DNA of 64,000 nt from Cyclobacteriaceae bacterium (GTDB taxonomy: Bacteria > Bacteroidota > Bacteroidia > Cytophagales > Cyclobacteriaceae). The position numbers were made by a program, and so were the translations under genes. The stretch spans positions 45,055 to 109,054 of the forward strand of contig CATQIH010000026.1 of the NCBI GenBank assembly GCA_958296015.1, in the 5' to 3' direction. This document shows positions 8,805-17,668 of this stretch, in pieces; within the stretch, counting starts at the first letter, position 1; every line of letters begins with the position of its first letter. Below the pieces are notes generated by a model. It was not told the origin of the DNA. It saw only the letters and a list, made by a program, of their open reading frames with translations, and searched no databases.

Positions 8805-10022
8805 TTATGCCGGTTGCTGGCTGATTTTCTTGGTTTTAACAAGCAGTATCAGTGCCGAGAAAGTTGCAGATACAGCGATGATCGATGCCATGGCCACTGG
8901 GGTTCCATCAGAGAATAAGGCCAGCAGAATGGTTGAGATGATACCACTGCCGTATTGCAGAGATCCCAACAGGGCCGATGCAGCCCCGCCCATATCAGAA
9001 ACATCATCTAGGGCGGCCGCCGTTGCGCACGCTGCAATGATCCCATTCATAGAATAAAAGACAAATATGAGGCAAACAAGGGTATAAAGTCCTCCAATTT
9101 GAGAGATTGCACATATAGCCAGCGCAACTCCGGCAATTGTTGCAATAAGAGTTGCACATTGTAGTAATTGGTCTAGTGAGAACCGCTTTACTAATTTTTT
9201 ATTCAACGCGCTTACGGCAACAATTCCTATCATGTTGAGCGCGAAAAACAATCCGTACCGTTGGGGTTCCATGCCGTAATGGGAAATATAGACCGCCGGG
9301 GATCCCGCCACAAATGCGTAGGCTCCCACATAAAAAAAGGTAACGCACAGGGTGTACCTCATATAGCTTTTACGAAAGATCAATATCTTGTACTTTGAAA
9401 AAGCTTGTGTCAGTGAGGTTGAGGATCTTTTTTTTGAGGGAAGGGTTTCCGGCAACAATCTTACCGCTACCAGCAGTAAGATGCCGATAAGTGCCAGGAG
9501 CCAAAAGATATTATGCCAGGAACCTATCAACAGAAGCTGTCCTCCTAAAAAAGGACCTACAATAGGGGCAACAGCCAGAATCATGATAAGCGTCGACAAC
9601 GTCTGGGCTGCTTTGGTGCGACCATAAACATCTCTTACCATTGCCCGGGCAATCATGGGTCCGGTACAGGCACCAACCGCTTGAAAAACCCTCCACAGGA
9701 CGATCTGCACAATACTCTCGGATAATGCACATCCTATGGATCCAATGATAAATAGACACATACCAATAGTTAAAGGCAATCGCCTTCCATACTTATCGCT
9801 GATGGGACCCCAGACAATTTGCGCCAATGAGAACCCGATCAAAAAACCTGTGATAGTCAGTTCAATATTTCCCTGAAGGTCCTGATGCATTTTCGGCATG
9901 GCAGGCAGATAGATGTCCGTAGCCAGGGATATAACCGCCATCAGAGCACCTAAAATACTCAGGAATAGCCAGTTTGTCTTTTCTTTGCCCACCTTGATCT
10001 GTGGCAGTCCTATTTTTATCAT
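8805..10022 (-). CDS. Bcr/CflA-type multidrug efflux MFS transporter
   Basis: The 405-residue inner-membrane protein has twelve predicted helices. MFS motif A reads GPISDKYGRR near residue 80, and the Bcr/CflA signature is ARAMVRDVYGR near 125. N-terminal DIYLPAMP is also typical. It exports drugs or metabolites with proton antiport. The gene is complete and separated by about 90 bp from the aldo/keto reductase gene, so co-transcription is possible. Confidence 0.9.
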   Translation of the reverse strand: MIKIGLPQIKVGKEKTNWLFLSILGALMAVISLATDIYLPAMPKMHQDLQGNIELTITGFLIGFSLAQIVWGPISDKYGRRLPLTIGMCLFIIGSIGCALSESIVQIVLWRVFQAVGACTGPMIARAMVRDVYGRTKAAQTLSTLIMILAVAPIVGPFLGGQLLLIGSWHNIFWLLALIGILLLVAVRLLPETLPSKKRSSTSLTQAFSKYKILIFRKSYMRYTLCVTFFYVGAYAFVAGSPAVYISHYGMEPQRYGLFFALNMIGIVAVSALNKKLVKRFSLDQLLQCATLIATIAGVALAICAISQIGGLYTLVCLIFVFYSMNGIIAACATAAALDDVSDMGGAASALLGSLQYGSGIISTILLALFSDGTPVAMASIIAVSATFSALILLVKTKKISQQPA

Positions 10023-10125
10023 GCTGTCTTCTTCGGACTTGTATTAACTAAAAATCTACGTGCTGCCTAACCCTCATTTTCCACGGGGGCTTGTCAATAC
10101 TTAAGCGATTTTCACTTATGTACTG

Positions 10126-10668
10126 CTACTTTTCGACCAGTTTGCCTAGCGTGTAAGTATCTAAAAACGCCTCTACGGCAATAATTTTTCCGCCATTATC
10201 AAACTTGAGTTTCCAGGCATACTCGTTGATATACTGGCCTCCAGCTACGGCAGTGGCGGCTCCTTTCCATTGCAACCAGACTATATCCCCGGATGCATTG
10301 ATGTCGATGAGTTCGGGCTTTATGCTCGTACTTAAAAAGTTGTTTATCGGCACTACCGCTTTCTCCATAAAGTCCTTCTTTCCCTGATATACGCCCGAAA
10401 AAGGAGCCTTTCCGGTCACGTGCCATACCATGTTTTCATCCAGTAAATCAAAAAAGCTGCCCTTGCCCGTAACCCAGTCATCGAACGCATCTTCCACGAT
10501 TTTTCGGTTTCTTTCCGCTGTTTCGTGATCCATTGATTTGTTATCGGTTTGTTTGCTGTTTGCATTGGTTGTCGCCATTTCAGCATCGAGTCTTGTGGAT
10601 GTGCCTTGTTGGCAAGCCGAAAAAGCGCAAACACCTAAAATTAAAATGACCTTGATTATATTTTTCAT
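10126..10668 (-). CDS. NTF2-like (SnoaL) lipoprotein
   Basis: The 180-residue protein has a lipoprotein signal, MKNIIKVILILGVCAFSAC, with lipidated C19. A nuclear-transport-factor-2-like alpha+beta barrel follows (NRKIVEDAFDDWVTGKGSFFDLL, MVWHVTGKAPFSGVYQGKKDF, AWKLKFDNGGKIIAVEAFLDT). Such domains bind or isomerise small hydrophobic ligands. It follows the Atu4866-type lipoprotein gene by 11 bp and is probably in one operon with it. Confidence 0.85.
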   Translation of the reverse strand: MKNIIKVILILGVCAFSACQQGTSTRLDAEMATTNANSKQTDNKSMDHETAERNRKIVEDAFDDWVTGKGSFFDLLDENMVWHVTGKAPFSGVYQGKKDFMEKAVVPINNFLSTSIKPELIDINASGDIVWLQWKGAATAVAGGQYINEYAWKLKFDNGGKIIAVEAFLDTYTLGKLVEK

Positions 10669-10679
10669 GAAATTGCTAT

Positions 10680-11042
10680 TTATAGATCGCGTTTGAAGAG
10701 GACCATTCCACCATGATACAGGATACCATCCTTAAAATCGCCATCAGCAGTAAAGCCGGTGTCGTCTTTATATTCAATATGGTTGCCCTCCACCCAATAT
10801 TTGCCCTGATAGGCACTTTCGGTATCGCCGCGAGCTTCGTCGTACCGGCCGTTGGGCAACAGGTTGTGGCGGATGCGGCCATCCTCGGTTACCCACATAC
10901 CGATGTAATCCTTGGTTTCCTCGATGGTTTTTTCATTTTCCATATTTTCATCTTGTTTATCGGGTCCGTTTATTTGACCCTTGCAGCTTGTGCATAGTGT
11001 AAAGGCCAGTAAAAAAAGCAGTTTATAAGATTGCATTATCAT
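10680..11042 (-). CDS. Atu4866-domain lipoprotein
   Basis: The 120-residue protein begins with a lipoprotein signal ending LCTSC (C20). Its body reads IGMWVTEDGRIRHNLLPNGRYDEARG and TGFTADGDFKDGILYHGGMV, the diagnostic repeat of the Atu4866 family, a small beta-barrel domain of unknown role. The usual family member has this domain alone. It is first of a two-gene unit with the NTF2-like lipoprotein. An in-frame ATG at residue 3 is an alternative start. Confidence 0.85.
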   Translation of the reverse strand: MIMQSYKLLFLLAFTLCTSCKGQINGPDKQDENMENEKTIEETKDYIGMWVTEDGRIRHNLLPNGRYDEARGDTESAYQGKYWVEGNHIEYKDDTGFTADGDFKDGILYHGGMVLFKRDL

Positions 11043-11167
11043 CGTTTATGTTTATGAGTTTTGGTATGAATCTCCTCGAACAAAAACCGGATCTTCACAA
11101 CCTACGAGATGTACCAGGTAGACACAAGATCAGTCATAGCTTATATGCGGTGCTGGCAGTAGTTATG

Positions 11168-11872
11168 CTACCAAGCCCATTCCATATTTTTGTAATCGAG
11201 GTATAAGTTCTTTTTAGAACCCATATTCCTGAGTACTACCTGGTATACCCCATCAATACTTTCGGCTATGGATATTTCAGCAGAAACGGTTCCATCCAAA
11301 GTTCCCATTTCCGTTTCTACCCAACCGGGATGGATATGCAAAACGGTAATGTTTTTTCTATTAAATTCTGAAAAAAGGCCACGCGCCATCATATTAAGAC
11401 CTGCTTTAGACGCTCGGTATAATTCCAAGCCGCCTTCTATGTTTCTATCCACGCTACCGCGATGAGAAGACATGAAGCAGAGCGTTCCACCATCTTTTAA
11501 ATTTTCCATTATTTTCCGAGCTAAACGGATTGGACCAATGGTGTTTGTCATAAACAATTGAAGCACTTCATCATCGGTAGCTTCGGCAGATGATTGGTGT
11601 AACGGTCCCCATATCCCCGCGTTCATATAGATTACATCAAAAAATTTGCTTTCCTGCAAGTTGTTGTAAAATTCGTCAACGGAATCATTTTGTGTGGTGT
11701 CAACATGAAGGATATGGAGAGTATCGTTGAACTCTTTTTTTAATTTGTTGATCTCTTCCGGATTGTCATTTTTTCTTATTGTTGCCGTAACCTGCCAGTC
11801 ATGGCTAAGAAATTTTTGAGTTAGGGCCAATCCTAACCCTCTATCAGTTCCTACGATCAATATATTTTTCAT
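11168..11872 (-). CDS. SDR family protein (C-factor-like)
   Basis: The 234-residue SDR has the nucleotide loop VGTDRGLG at 7-14, MNAG at 83-86 (methionine replacing the first N), S135/S136, and Y152 with K156 (YRASK). The altered NNAG resembles CsgA/C-factor-like SDRs. The C-terminus ends KNLYLDYKNMEWAW. It is third in a minus-strand run: NmrA reductase, SDR, small secreted frame, this SDR. The first 28 bp overlap the small frame at 11844-12047. Confidence 0.88.
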   Translation of the reverse strand: MKNILIVGTDRGLGLALTQKFLSHDWQVTATIRKNDNPEEINKLKKEFNDTLHILHVDTTQNDSVDEFYNNLQESKFFDVIYMNAGIWGPLHQSSAEATDDEVLQLFMTNTIGPIRLARKIMENLKDGGTLCFMSSHRGSVDRNIEGGLELYRASKAGLNMMARGLFSEFNRKNITVLHIHPGWVETEMGTLDGTVSAEISIAESIDGVYQVVLRNMGSKKNLYLDYKNMEWAW

Positions 11873-12047
11873 TGTTCCAATTTTCTATTGTATTTTGCAT
11901 GGTTGCTCCTTTTTTATTGGGATTTATTATTTTATCTGATGCTTTCATTGCTGAATCCCCTGACAATTGTGCTTTCAATGGACTCACCATGCTTCCAAAA
12001 AATAATGTAAGTATTAAAATGCGGTCGATACGGTGTATTCTTTCCAT
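11844..12047 (-). CDS. Possible small secreted protein (67 residues)
   Basis: The frame begins MERIHRIDRILILTLFFGSM and shows a plausible signal peptide ending SPLKAQ, a common cleavage site in this phylum. About 45 residues without recognisable domain follow. A purine-rich GAGGAAG lies about 9 bp upstream inside the preceding SDR gene. It overlaps both neighbouring SDR genes by about 30 bp, consistent either with translational coupling or with a chance frame. It could also be the stub of a lost secreted gene. Confidence 0.35.
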   Translation of the reverse strand: MERIHRIDRILILTLFFGSMVSPLKAQLSGDSAMKASDKIINPNKKGATMQNTIENWNNEKYIDRRN

Positions 12048-12850
12048 TTTTCTGCTTCCTCTGTTAAAGTTTTGATTTTATGTTGTAATATATCAAAAGC
12101 ATCTTCTCCCATTAAAAAGTGAACGGGAGGGTTTTCCATCTTACTCAATTTTATGAGCAAATCGGCTGCCTTTTGTGGATCGTTAGGTTGGTTCCCGTCG
12201 ATTTGATTTAGATGAGCAGCCTCCACTTCTCTGGCAGATACATACGCGTCGATCGGGTTTTCAGGAGTTTGAACAGAACCTTTTGACAAAAAACTGGTCC
12301 TGAAATATCCAGGATATACCACAGTAGTATGCACCCCAAATGGTTTCATTTCCTCAACAAGTGCTTCAGTGAATCCAGCAACCGCAAATTTTGTGGAGCA
12401 ATAAATACCAAAGGCTGGAAAATTTCCTGCCAGGCCACCGATAGAAGCGATATTAAAGATGTGCCCTGATCGTTGTTTACGAAGGTGCGGTGTGACATTT
12501 CTAATAACATTTAACGACCCGAAGACGTTAACGTCAAAGTTTTTTCTAGCTTCTTTATCAGTAAGCTCTTCTAGCGTCCCAGTCTGACTATAACCAGCGT
12601 TATTGACAACTATATCTATTTTTCCAAACGCTTCTATGGTAGTTTGAATAGCTTTCGCGACATCGGCATTGTCGGTAATATCCATCTCGATGGCAAGAAA
12701 ATTTTCCCGCGCTCCTACTGCTTCAAGCAACGCCTCCCTGTTTCTTGAGGTAGCTGCAACGTAATAGCCTTCCACTAAAAGTTCTTTTACGAGTGTTAAG
12801 CCTAAACCTTTTGAAGCTCCGGTTACAAACCATACCTTTTGCGTGTTCAT
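12014..12850 (-). CDS. SDR family oxidoreductase
   Basis: The 278-residue SDR has TGASKGLG at 10-17, NNAG at 83-86, S136 and Y150/K154 (YCSTK). The C-terminal region contains the FLMGEDAFDILQHKI segment shared with the SDR at 14108-14968 and with the fragment at 13856-14040. These three form one sub-family, of the oxidoreductase/epimerase-like 'DltE' type. The substrate is unknown. It lies 60 bp downstream of an NmrA-type reductase gene on the same strand. Confidence 0.9.
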   Translation of the reverse strand: MNTQKVWFVTGASKGLGLTLVKELLVEGYYVAATSRNREALLEAVGARENFLAIEMDITDNADVAKAIQTTIEAFGKIDIVVNNAGYSQTGTLEELTDKEARKNFDVNVFGSLNVIRNVTPHLRKQRSGHIFNIASIGGLAGNFPAFGIYCSTKFAVAGFTEALVEEMKPFGVHTTVVYPGYFRTSFLSKGSVQTPENPIDAYVSAREVEAAHLNQIDGNQPNDPQKAADLLIKLSKMENPPVHFLMGEDAFDILQHKIKTLTEEAEKWKEYTVSTAF

Positions 12851-12910
12851 GTTATTTAGTTTTTATTATTGAATTTTTTGATTAGCAAATCACCAAGGCT
12901 GCCGTGCAAT

Positions 12911-13825
12911 TTATATAAGATTCTCCTGCGCCCACTGCGCAATGCCCAATGTCTGGATTCCTCGTTGGGCGTTAAACGTTCCGTTAATATCCCACGATAC
13001 TCCTTTCCCCTCAGCAAATACCACTCTGTACTTTTTTATGGCGTTATTAGGGTCTTTCGCCAGTTCGTCCTTCAACTCAGGCACACTCCAGGCTACCCGT
13101 TGCACTTTTCTGCCCAACACTGAATCCGTGATGTCAGCCAACTGCTCGTAGGTGATAGTATCACCAGCCGTATACACAATGCTGTTGGCGATACGTGGTT
13201 CGGCAAAGCAGATTTCCGCCGTTAAATTGCCAATGTCTTCGGGTGTGGTAACCGTGACGGCGGTGTTCCAGCTGCCGAGCGCATGCACGGTGTTTTGCGC
13301 CAGATCAACTACGCCGAATGACGGTTCAAACAGAAAGCTGGTGAACATTCCGGTCGAAACAATGACCCATTCCGTGCGGTCTTGCGCACGCAAAAGAGCC
13401 CGAACATCCAGCTGCTCATCGAACAAATCCTGGGCGCTGCCTTTGCCAATAAGATCGTAATCGACGCCAAATTGCCAAGGAAAGTAACGCGGTACGCCGG
13501 CAGCAAGAACAGCACGGGCAAGCTTGAGTTGAAGACCACTGCCGGTAACAAAACCAGTGCAGCCAATGATGGTATGAAAGCCTTTAAAGAGGGCGGAAAG
13601 CTCGGTAGCGGAATCCGCAAGGTCTCCGGGGAGGAAGTTGATGCCAAGGGAACTCAGTTCGGCAAGGTCCTGCTGTTTGTCCGGGTTGGGGGAGTGAATG
13701 GAGGCAGGGCGAAGAAGGACGGTTATGGTGGTGCCGGAAAACCGGGCGGCGTGTTTAGCCAAGTTGCGAAGTACCGCCATGCCGAGTTCGCCAGCACCTA
13801 AAACCAAAATGGATGGATTTTTCAT
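12911..13825 (-). CDS. NmrA/isoflavone-reductase-like NAD(P)-binding protein
   Basis: The 304-residue atypical SDR has a GAGELG glycine motif at 10-15. The isoflavone-reductase-like core includes PRYFPWQFGVDYDLIGKGSA, the VSTGMFTSFLFEP substrate-side segment, and VTVTTPEDIGNLTAEI. Members reduce aromatic alcohols or act as NADP(H) sensors. It is first in the minus-strand run 13825 to 11168 and is GC-richer than its neighbours, suggesting a different origin. Confidence 0.87.
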   Translation of the reverse strand: MKNPSILVLGAGELGMAVLRNLAKHAARFSGTTITVLLRPASIHSPNPDKQQDLAELSSLGINFLPGDLADSATELSALFKGFHTIIGCTGFVTGSGLQLKLARAVLAAGVPRYFPWQFGVDYDLIGKGSAQDLFDEQLDVRALLRAQDRTEWVIVSTGMFTSFLFEPSFGVVDLAQNTVHALGSWNTAVTVTTPEDIGNLTAEICFAEPRIANSIVYTAGDTITYEQLADITDSVLGRKVQRVAWSVPELKDELAKDPNNAIKKYRVVFAEGKGVSWDINGTFNAQRGIQTLGIAQWAQENLI

Positions 13826-13855
13826 GCTATTAATTTTTAAATTTTTATTACCGAT

Positions 13856-14040
13856 TTATTTAAAATCAGTGGATACCGTTAGGTCTTTCCAACTTTCTAA
13901 ATCTGATTTTATCAGTTCTATTTTTTCCGTGGCTCTGGTGTAGGCATCGCTTCCCAGGAACAACCGTAAAGGTGGCTGGGCCTCTTCGGAAATTTTTATA
14001 ACCACTGTTGCTGCTTTGTCCTTTAGTTTATATATCCTTG
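13856..14040 (-). pseudogene. C-terminal fragment of an SDR paralogue
   Basis: Translation of the minus strand ending at TAA 13856-13858 gives about 55 residues including PPLRLFLGSDAYTRATEKIE and LESWKDLTVSTDFK. This matches the C-terminus of the adjacent intact SDR (PPLHLFLGEDAYKMAHTKVE, LKTWKDLTLSTGF). Upstream the similarity ends at a TAG near 14040. It is the tail of a former tandem copy and fills most of the 13826-14107 gap. Confidence 0.8.
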
Positions 14041-14107
14041 TCTTCTATAGTTTTTCCAATAAGCGTCAACAGTGAATGTAAACAACTACCTAAGTTTGCG
14101 GCTATTG

Positions 14108-14968
14108 TTATACGGCGGTTTCCGGCTCCGCAAAGCCGGTGGACAGTGTCAGGTCTTTCCAGGTCTTCAAATCCTGCTGCAAAGCTTCTACTTTTGTGTG
14201 AGCCATCTTGTAGGCATCCTCGCCCAAAAATAAGTGCAGGGGTGGGTTTGGCTCCTCGACGATTCGGATCATGGCCTCAACGGCTTTCTGCGGATCGCCA
14301 GGCTGGCTGCCGTTGATCTGCTCCCGGTGCATCGTCTCCGATTCGCGTACTGCCTCGTATTCATCCATGCGTCGTTCCGGAACTTGCAACGAACCGCCAG
14401 TGAGGAAATCCGTGCGAAAGTAGCCGGGTTCAATCAGGGTCACCTTGATGCCAAAGGGAGCTACCTCAGCCGCCAATGACTCTGAAAAGCCTTCCACGGC
14501 AAACTTGGTGGCGCAATAAATACCCCAGCCCGGAAAATCACCACTAATCCCTGCCACCGAAGACAGGTTCAGAATATGCCCCGACTGCTGCTGGCGCAGG
14601 TGCGGCATGGTGGCCCGAATAACATTCAGGCTGCCAAATACATTGACATCAAAATTGGCACGAGCCTCTTGGTCGGTGAGTTCTTCCAGCGTGCCCAGTT
14701 GCCCGTAGCCTGCGTTGTTAACCACTACGTTGATCGCACCAAAATGCGCGACACATTTGTCAATGGCATCTTTTACGTTTTCATGGTCGGTCAGATTTAC
14801 TTCAAGAGGTAAAAAGCGTGATGATTCCGCTCCAATTTGTTTTACCAGAGATGCTTTTGTTCTTGAGGTGGCTGCTACTCGAAAACCTTCATCCAATAGT
14901 TTTTTGACCAGTGTGAGTCCCAGACCTTTTGAAGCACCTGTTACCAGCCATACTTTATTTGTGTCCAT
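14108..14968 (-). CDS. SDR family oxidoreductase
   Basis: The 286-residue SDR has TGASKGLG at 10-17, NNAG at 84-87, S137 and Y151/K155 (YCATK). It is a close paralogue of the SDR at 12014-12850, sharing the N-terminal MDTNKVWLVTGASKGLGLTL pattern and the FLGEDAY C-terminal segment. It has its own -7 element at 14991-14998. An AraC-family gene lies upstream on the same strand and is a plausible regulator. Confidence 0.9.
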   Translation of the reverse strand: MDTNKVWLVTGASKGLGLTLVKKLLDEGFRVAATSRTKASLVKQIGAESSRFLPLEVNLTDHENVKDAIDKCVAHFGAINVVVNNAGYGQLGTLEELTDQEARANFDVNVFGSLNVIRATMPHLRQQQSGHILNLSSVAGISGDFPGWGIYCATKFAVEGFSESLAAEVAPFGIKVTLIEPGYFRTDFLTGGSLQVPERRMDEYEAVRESETMHREQINGSQPGDPQKAVEAMIRIVEEPNPPLHLFLGEDAYKMAHTKVEALQQDLKTWKDLTLSTGFAEPETAV

Positions 14969-14990
14969 AATTTTGTATTTTGTTATAGCG

Positions 14991-14998
14991 CAAAAGTA
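14991..14998 (-). promoter_or_regulatory. -7 element for the SDR at 14108-14968
   Basis: Plus-strand CAAAAGTA reads TACTTTTG on the minus strand, 22 bp upstream of the start codon. No palindrome is found at the position used in the Crp/Fnr cassettes, which serves as a useful negative control. Confidence 0.5.
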
Positions 14999-15050
14999 CG
15001 GGCAAGGTTAAGTTTAGAGATAACGAAAAACAAACAATAAATTACAAAAA

Positions 15051-15953
15051 TCAAACATTTCTAAATTGAGTAGGATTGATGTCCAAATGTTTTTTAAAGA
15101 AGCTATTGAAATGAGTAACTTCATTAAAGCGCAAGGTATAGGCTATTTCCGACACATTCCATTGCGTATGTTTCAACAGAATTTTTGCTTCCTGCAACAA
15201 ACGTTCTGCAATGATTTCAGAGGTGGATTTCTGCGTTGTTTCTTTTACCGCTTTGTTTAGGTAATTGACATGGATGGACAACTGATTGGCAAAATCCGAG
15301 GCGGACCGCATTTGCAATCGTTGCCTGCTGTCTTCAATGGGAAATTGTCTTTCCAATAACTCCAGAAACAATACGGATATCCTATGAGAAGCGTTTGTTT
15401 GCCTGCTATTTGCGTTTTTGGCAGGCTTCATTTTCATGACACTGTGCAGAATCTCAAATACCAGGTTCCGTAGTGCATCGTATTTGTGTATGTATTCAGA
15501 GTTGATTTCCTCAAACATCTGTTCGTAAATGCGTTTAATTTTACCTGCTTGTTCGTCTGTTAGTTCAAAGACAGGTGTCCCGTTGGGTTGGAAAACATCG
15601 TAACTTTTTAAGTCGCCGAAATGATGGAAAAATACAGGGGTAAAAACACAGAAAAAGCCGCTTTGCTGCTGGTCTAGTGCTTCCCAATTGTAGGGTATTT
15701 GTGGATTGGCGAATAACAATGCCTGCCTTTTTGTCTCAATAGTTTTATCTGCATAGTATATCTTATTTCTGCCGATGATCAAACTGATTTTAAAGTAATC
15801 CTTTCTGCTGTAGGGAATAGGTTTGGCATGGGTACCTACAAAGTCGTCAAGCTTGAACACATTGAAATGCCCAATTTCCTTTCGGATATTGTCAGGCACC
15901 CAATTAAGCTTGGCTTTATAAAAATCCTCTAATGTTTCCGGTCTTTCCATCAT
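15051..15953 (-). CDS. AraC family transcriptional regulator
   Basis: The 300-residue protein has an N-terminal cupin-like sensing part (VFKLDDFVGTHAKPIPYSRKDYFKISL) and a C-terminal double helix-turn-helix. The latter includes SIHVNYLNKAVKETTQKSTS and the second-helix signature VSEIAYTLRFNEVTHFNSFFKKHLDINPTQFR. It lies upstream of, and in the same direction as, the SDR at 14108-14968, so it probably controls that gene. Confidence 0.9.
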   Translation of the reverse strand: MMERPETLEDFYKAKLNWVPDNIRKEIGHFNVFKLDDFVGTHAKPIPYSRKDYFKISLIIGRNKIYYADKTIETKRQALLFANPQIPYNWEALDQQQSGFFCVFTPVFFHHFGDLKSYDVFQPNGTPVFELTDEQAGKIKRIYEQMFEEINSEYIHKYDALRNLVFEILHSVMKMKPAKNANSRQTNASHRISVLFLELLERQFPIEDSRQRLQMRSASDFANQLSIHVNYLNKAVKETTQKSTSEIIAERLLQEAKILLKHTQWNVSEIAYTLRFNEVTHFNSFFKKHLDINPTQFRNV

Positions 15954-16135
15954 ACAATATTAAGAGATTCAAACGGATTATCGTAATGGTTTGGTTTTTT
16001 TAGACAGGGTGGCAAGTTGCGCTGTTGCCAACAAGCAGGTATATGAAAAGAAGGGCAGAAGATGAGCAGTTTCCATTCCGCCAAGCCCCAGCCCTGTTTT
16101 TTATATACGTTGTTGGCAGTTCATGATTTTCCTTT

Positions 16136-16963
16136 TTATTTATTGTGTAATTCTTTTTCTACGCCACTTGCGACCATATTGTTAAATATTTTCAAAGGTA
16201 ATAACCAGCGCAGGAAAAAAGCAACTCTTGCTTGTGGTGTTGCAGGATACCTGAGCTTGGAGCGATTGTCTGTTGCGGCGGTATAGACAATTTTGGCAAC
16301 TACGCCAGGTGTTGGTGCATTTTTGTAACCTGCTAAAGTATTATGCTGCACTTTTTGCGCATAGTGGTCATAATCAGGATTTGAAACAAAAGAAATGTTA
16401 TTTACAAACTCGCTTTTTACAGTGGCTGGTTCTATGTTTTTAACGACTATATTAAAGCTTTTCAATTCGTATTGCAATGCCTCCATAAATCCTTCCAGTG
16501 CCCATTTTGTGCTGTTATAGACACTATAGAGCGGAAATGTCAGTAGGCCGCCTGACGATGTTGTGTTCAAGATAATTCCTGATTTTTTATTGCGAAAGTG
16601 GGGTAGCATTGCGCGGGTTACATTCATTACACCAAATAGATTGGTTTCAAACTGTTTTCTTATTTGTTCATCCGTAGTTGCTTCAAATGCCCCTGCCAGA
16701 GAATAACCTGCGTTGTTGAATAAGACATCAATTTGTGAAAATTTTTGCAGTATATCAGATACAGCTTTTTCTATACTTTCCTTATCAGTAACATCAAGTT
16801 TGAATATAGTTATTGATGGGTATTTTTCAAAATCGCTTGTCTGTTCCTTGGTTAGTTCTCGCATTGTTGCCGCAACATTCCAACCTTTTTGGCCAAAATA
16901 AATGGCTGTTGCTTTTCCTATTCCTGATGAAGCGCCTGTTATGAATATTGTTTTCTTTGTCAT
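16136..16963 (-). CDS. SDR family oxidoreductase (target of cassette D)
   Basis: The 275-residue SDR has TGASSGIG at 9-16, NNAG at 83-86, serines at 136-137 and Y149/K153 (YNSTK). The segment TFPLYSVYNSTKWALEGFME is closely matched by the SDR fragment at 43399-43560. It follows the Crp/Fnr gene at 17048-17644 with a palindromic site in the gap. The intergenic 15954-16135 stretch on its downstream side shows nothing recognisable. Confidence 0.9.
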   Translation of the reverse strand: MTKKTIFITGASSGIGKATAIYFGQKGWNVAATMRELTKEQTSDFEKYPSITIFKLDVTDKESIEKAVSDILQKFSQIDVLFNNAGYSLAGAFEATTDEQIRKQFETNLFGVMNVTRAMLPHFRNKKSGIILNTTSSGGLLTFPLYSVYNSTKWALEGFMEALQYELKSFNIVVKNIEPATVKSEFVNNISFVSNPDYDHYAQKVQHNTLAGYKNAPTPGVVAKIVYTAATDNRSKLRYPATPQARVAFFLRWLLPLKIFNNMVASGVEKELHNK

Positions 16964-16985
16964 GACTTATTGTTTTTTTGTATAG

Positions 16986-17028
16986 CAAAGTTCGCCTCAA
17001 ACGGTTATACAGAAAAGGACATTTGTCC
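16986..17028 (-). promoter_or_regulatory. Cassette D: Crp/Fnr-type operator and -7-like element
   Basis: The perfect 12-bp palindrome GGACATTTGTCC (17017-17028) shares only the CATTTG core with sites A-C. The -7-like GAACTTTG (plus CAAAGTTC) is at 16986-16993. The centre, 17022.5, is 29.5 bp from the -7 element, as in all other cassettes. Confidence 0.6.
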
Positions 17029-17047
17029 GAAAATGAAAAGTGAAGCT

Positions 17048-17644
17048 CTAAATACTGAATTTCTTTCGTAATCTGCTTAAATGTCGTGGGGTGATGCCCA
17101 ACATGGATGCGGTGTACATGACAGGCACTTCTTGTATAAAACGCCGCTGATTTTTTGACATCCACTCAAAACGTTCCTCTGCCGACTTTTCTATCAAACT
17201 GAAAACACGGTCTTCAATAACAATGTAATTGTACTCTAATGCTTTGATATAAAAATTTTTGAAGCCCTGGTTTTTTTCAATCAAAGCGTTAAATGCTTTT
17301 CTGTCAATGATAACTACTTCACAAGGGGTGATAGCTTGCAAATTTTCTATACTTGGAATCTGAGGAATAAAACTTCGCAAAGAAGTGACAAAATCATGCT
17401 GCAAAGAAATCCAACGTGTAACTTCATGGTCATTTGCTGTATAGTAATGTCTTATTTGCCCTGTGGCTAAGAATCCGATTTTTTTGCTTATTTGCCCCTC
17501 TTTCAGGAGATATTCATTCCTTTTAAGTTTTGTAATGAAACAATGTTCCAAAATCTCCTCCATTTCTTCATCTCCTATCGCACAAAAACGGCTAATTCCA
17601 CTGATGATATTGCGATAAGCCGGATTTTCCATTTTTGATGTCAA
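17048..17644 (-). CDS. Crp/Fnr family transcriptional regulator (cassette D)
   Basis: The 198-residue protein has a cNMP-type barrel (LLKEGQISKKIGFLATGQIRHYY) and ends with HTH MLGITPRHLSRLRKKFSI. The recognition motif is R187-H-L-S190-R191, that is RxxSR rather than QxxSR. The start at MTSKMENPAYRN could instead be the Met at residue 5. The neighbouring SDR is probably its target. It begins 24 bp after the MarR gene stop on the same strand. Confidence 0.9.
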   Translation of the reverse strand: MTSKMENPAYRNIISGISRFCAIGDEEMEEILEHCFITKLKRNEYLLKEGQISKKIGFLATGQIRHYYTANDHEVTRWISLQHDFVTSLRSFIPQIPSIENLQAITPCEVVIIDRKAFNALIEKNQGFKNFYIKALEYNYIVIEDRVFSLIEKSAEERFEWMSKNQRRFIQEVPVMYTASMLGITPRHLSRLRKKFSI

Positions 17645-17668
17645 AGTGTTTGTCTTTAAGCCACTATG

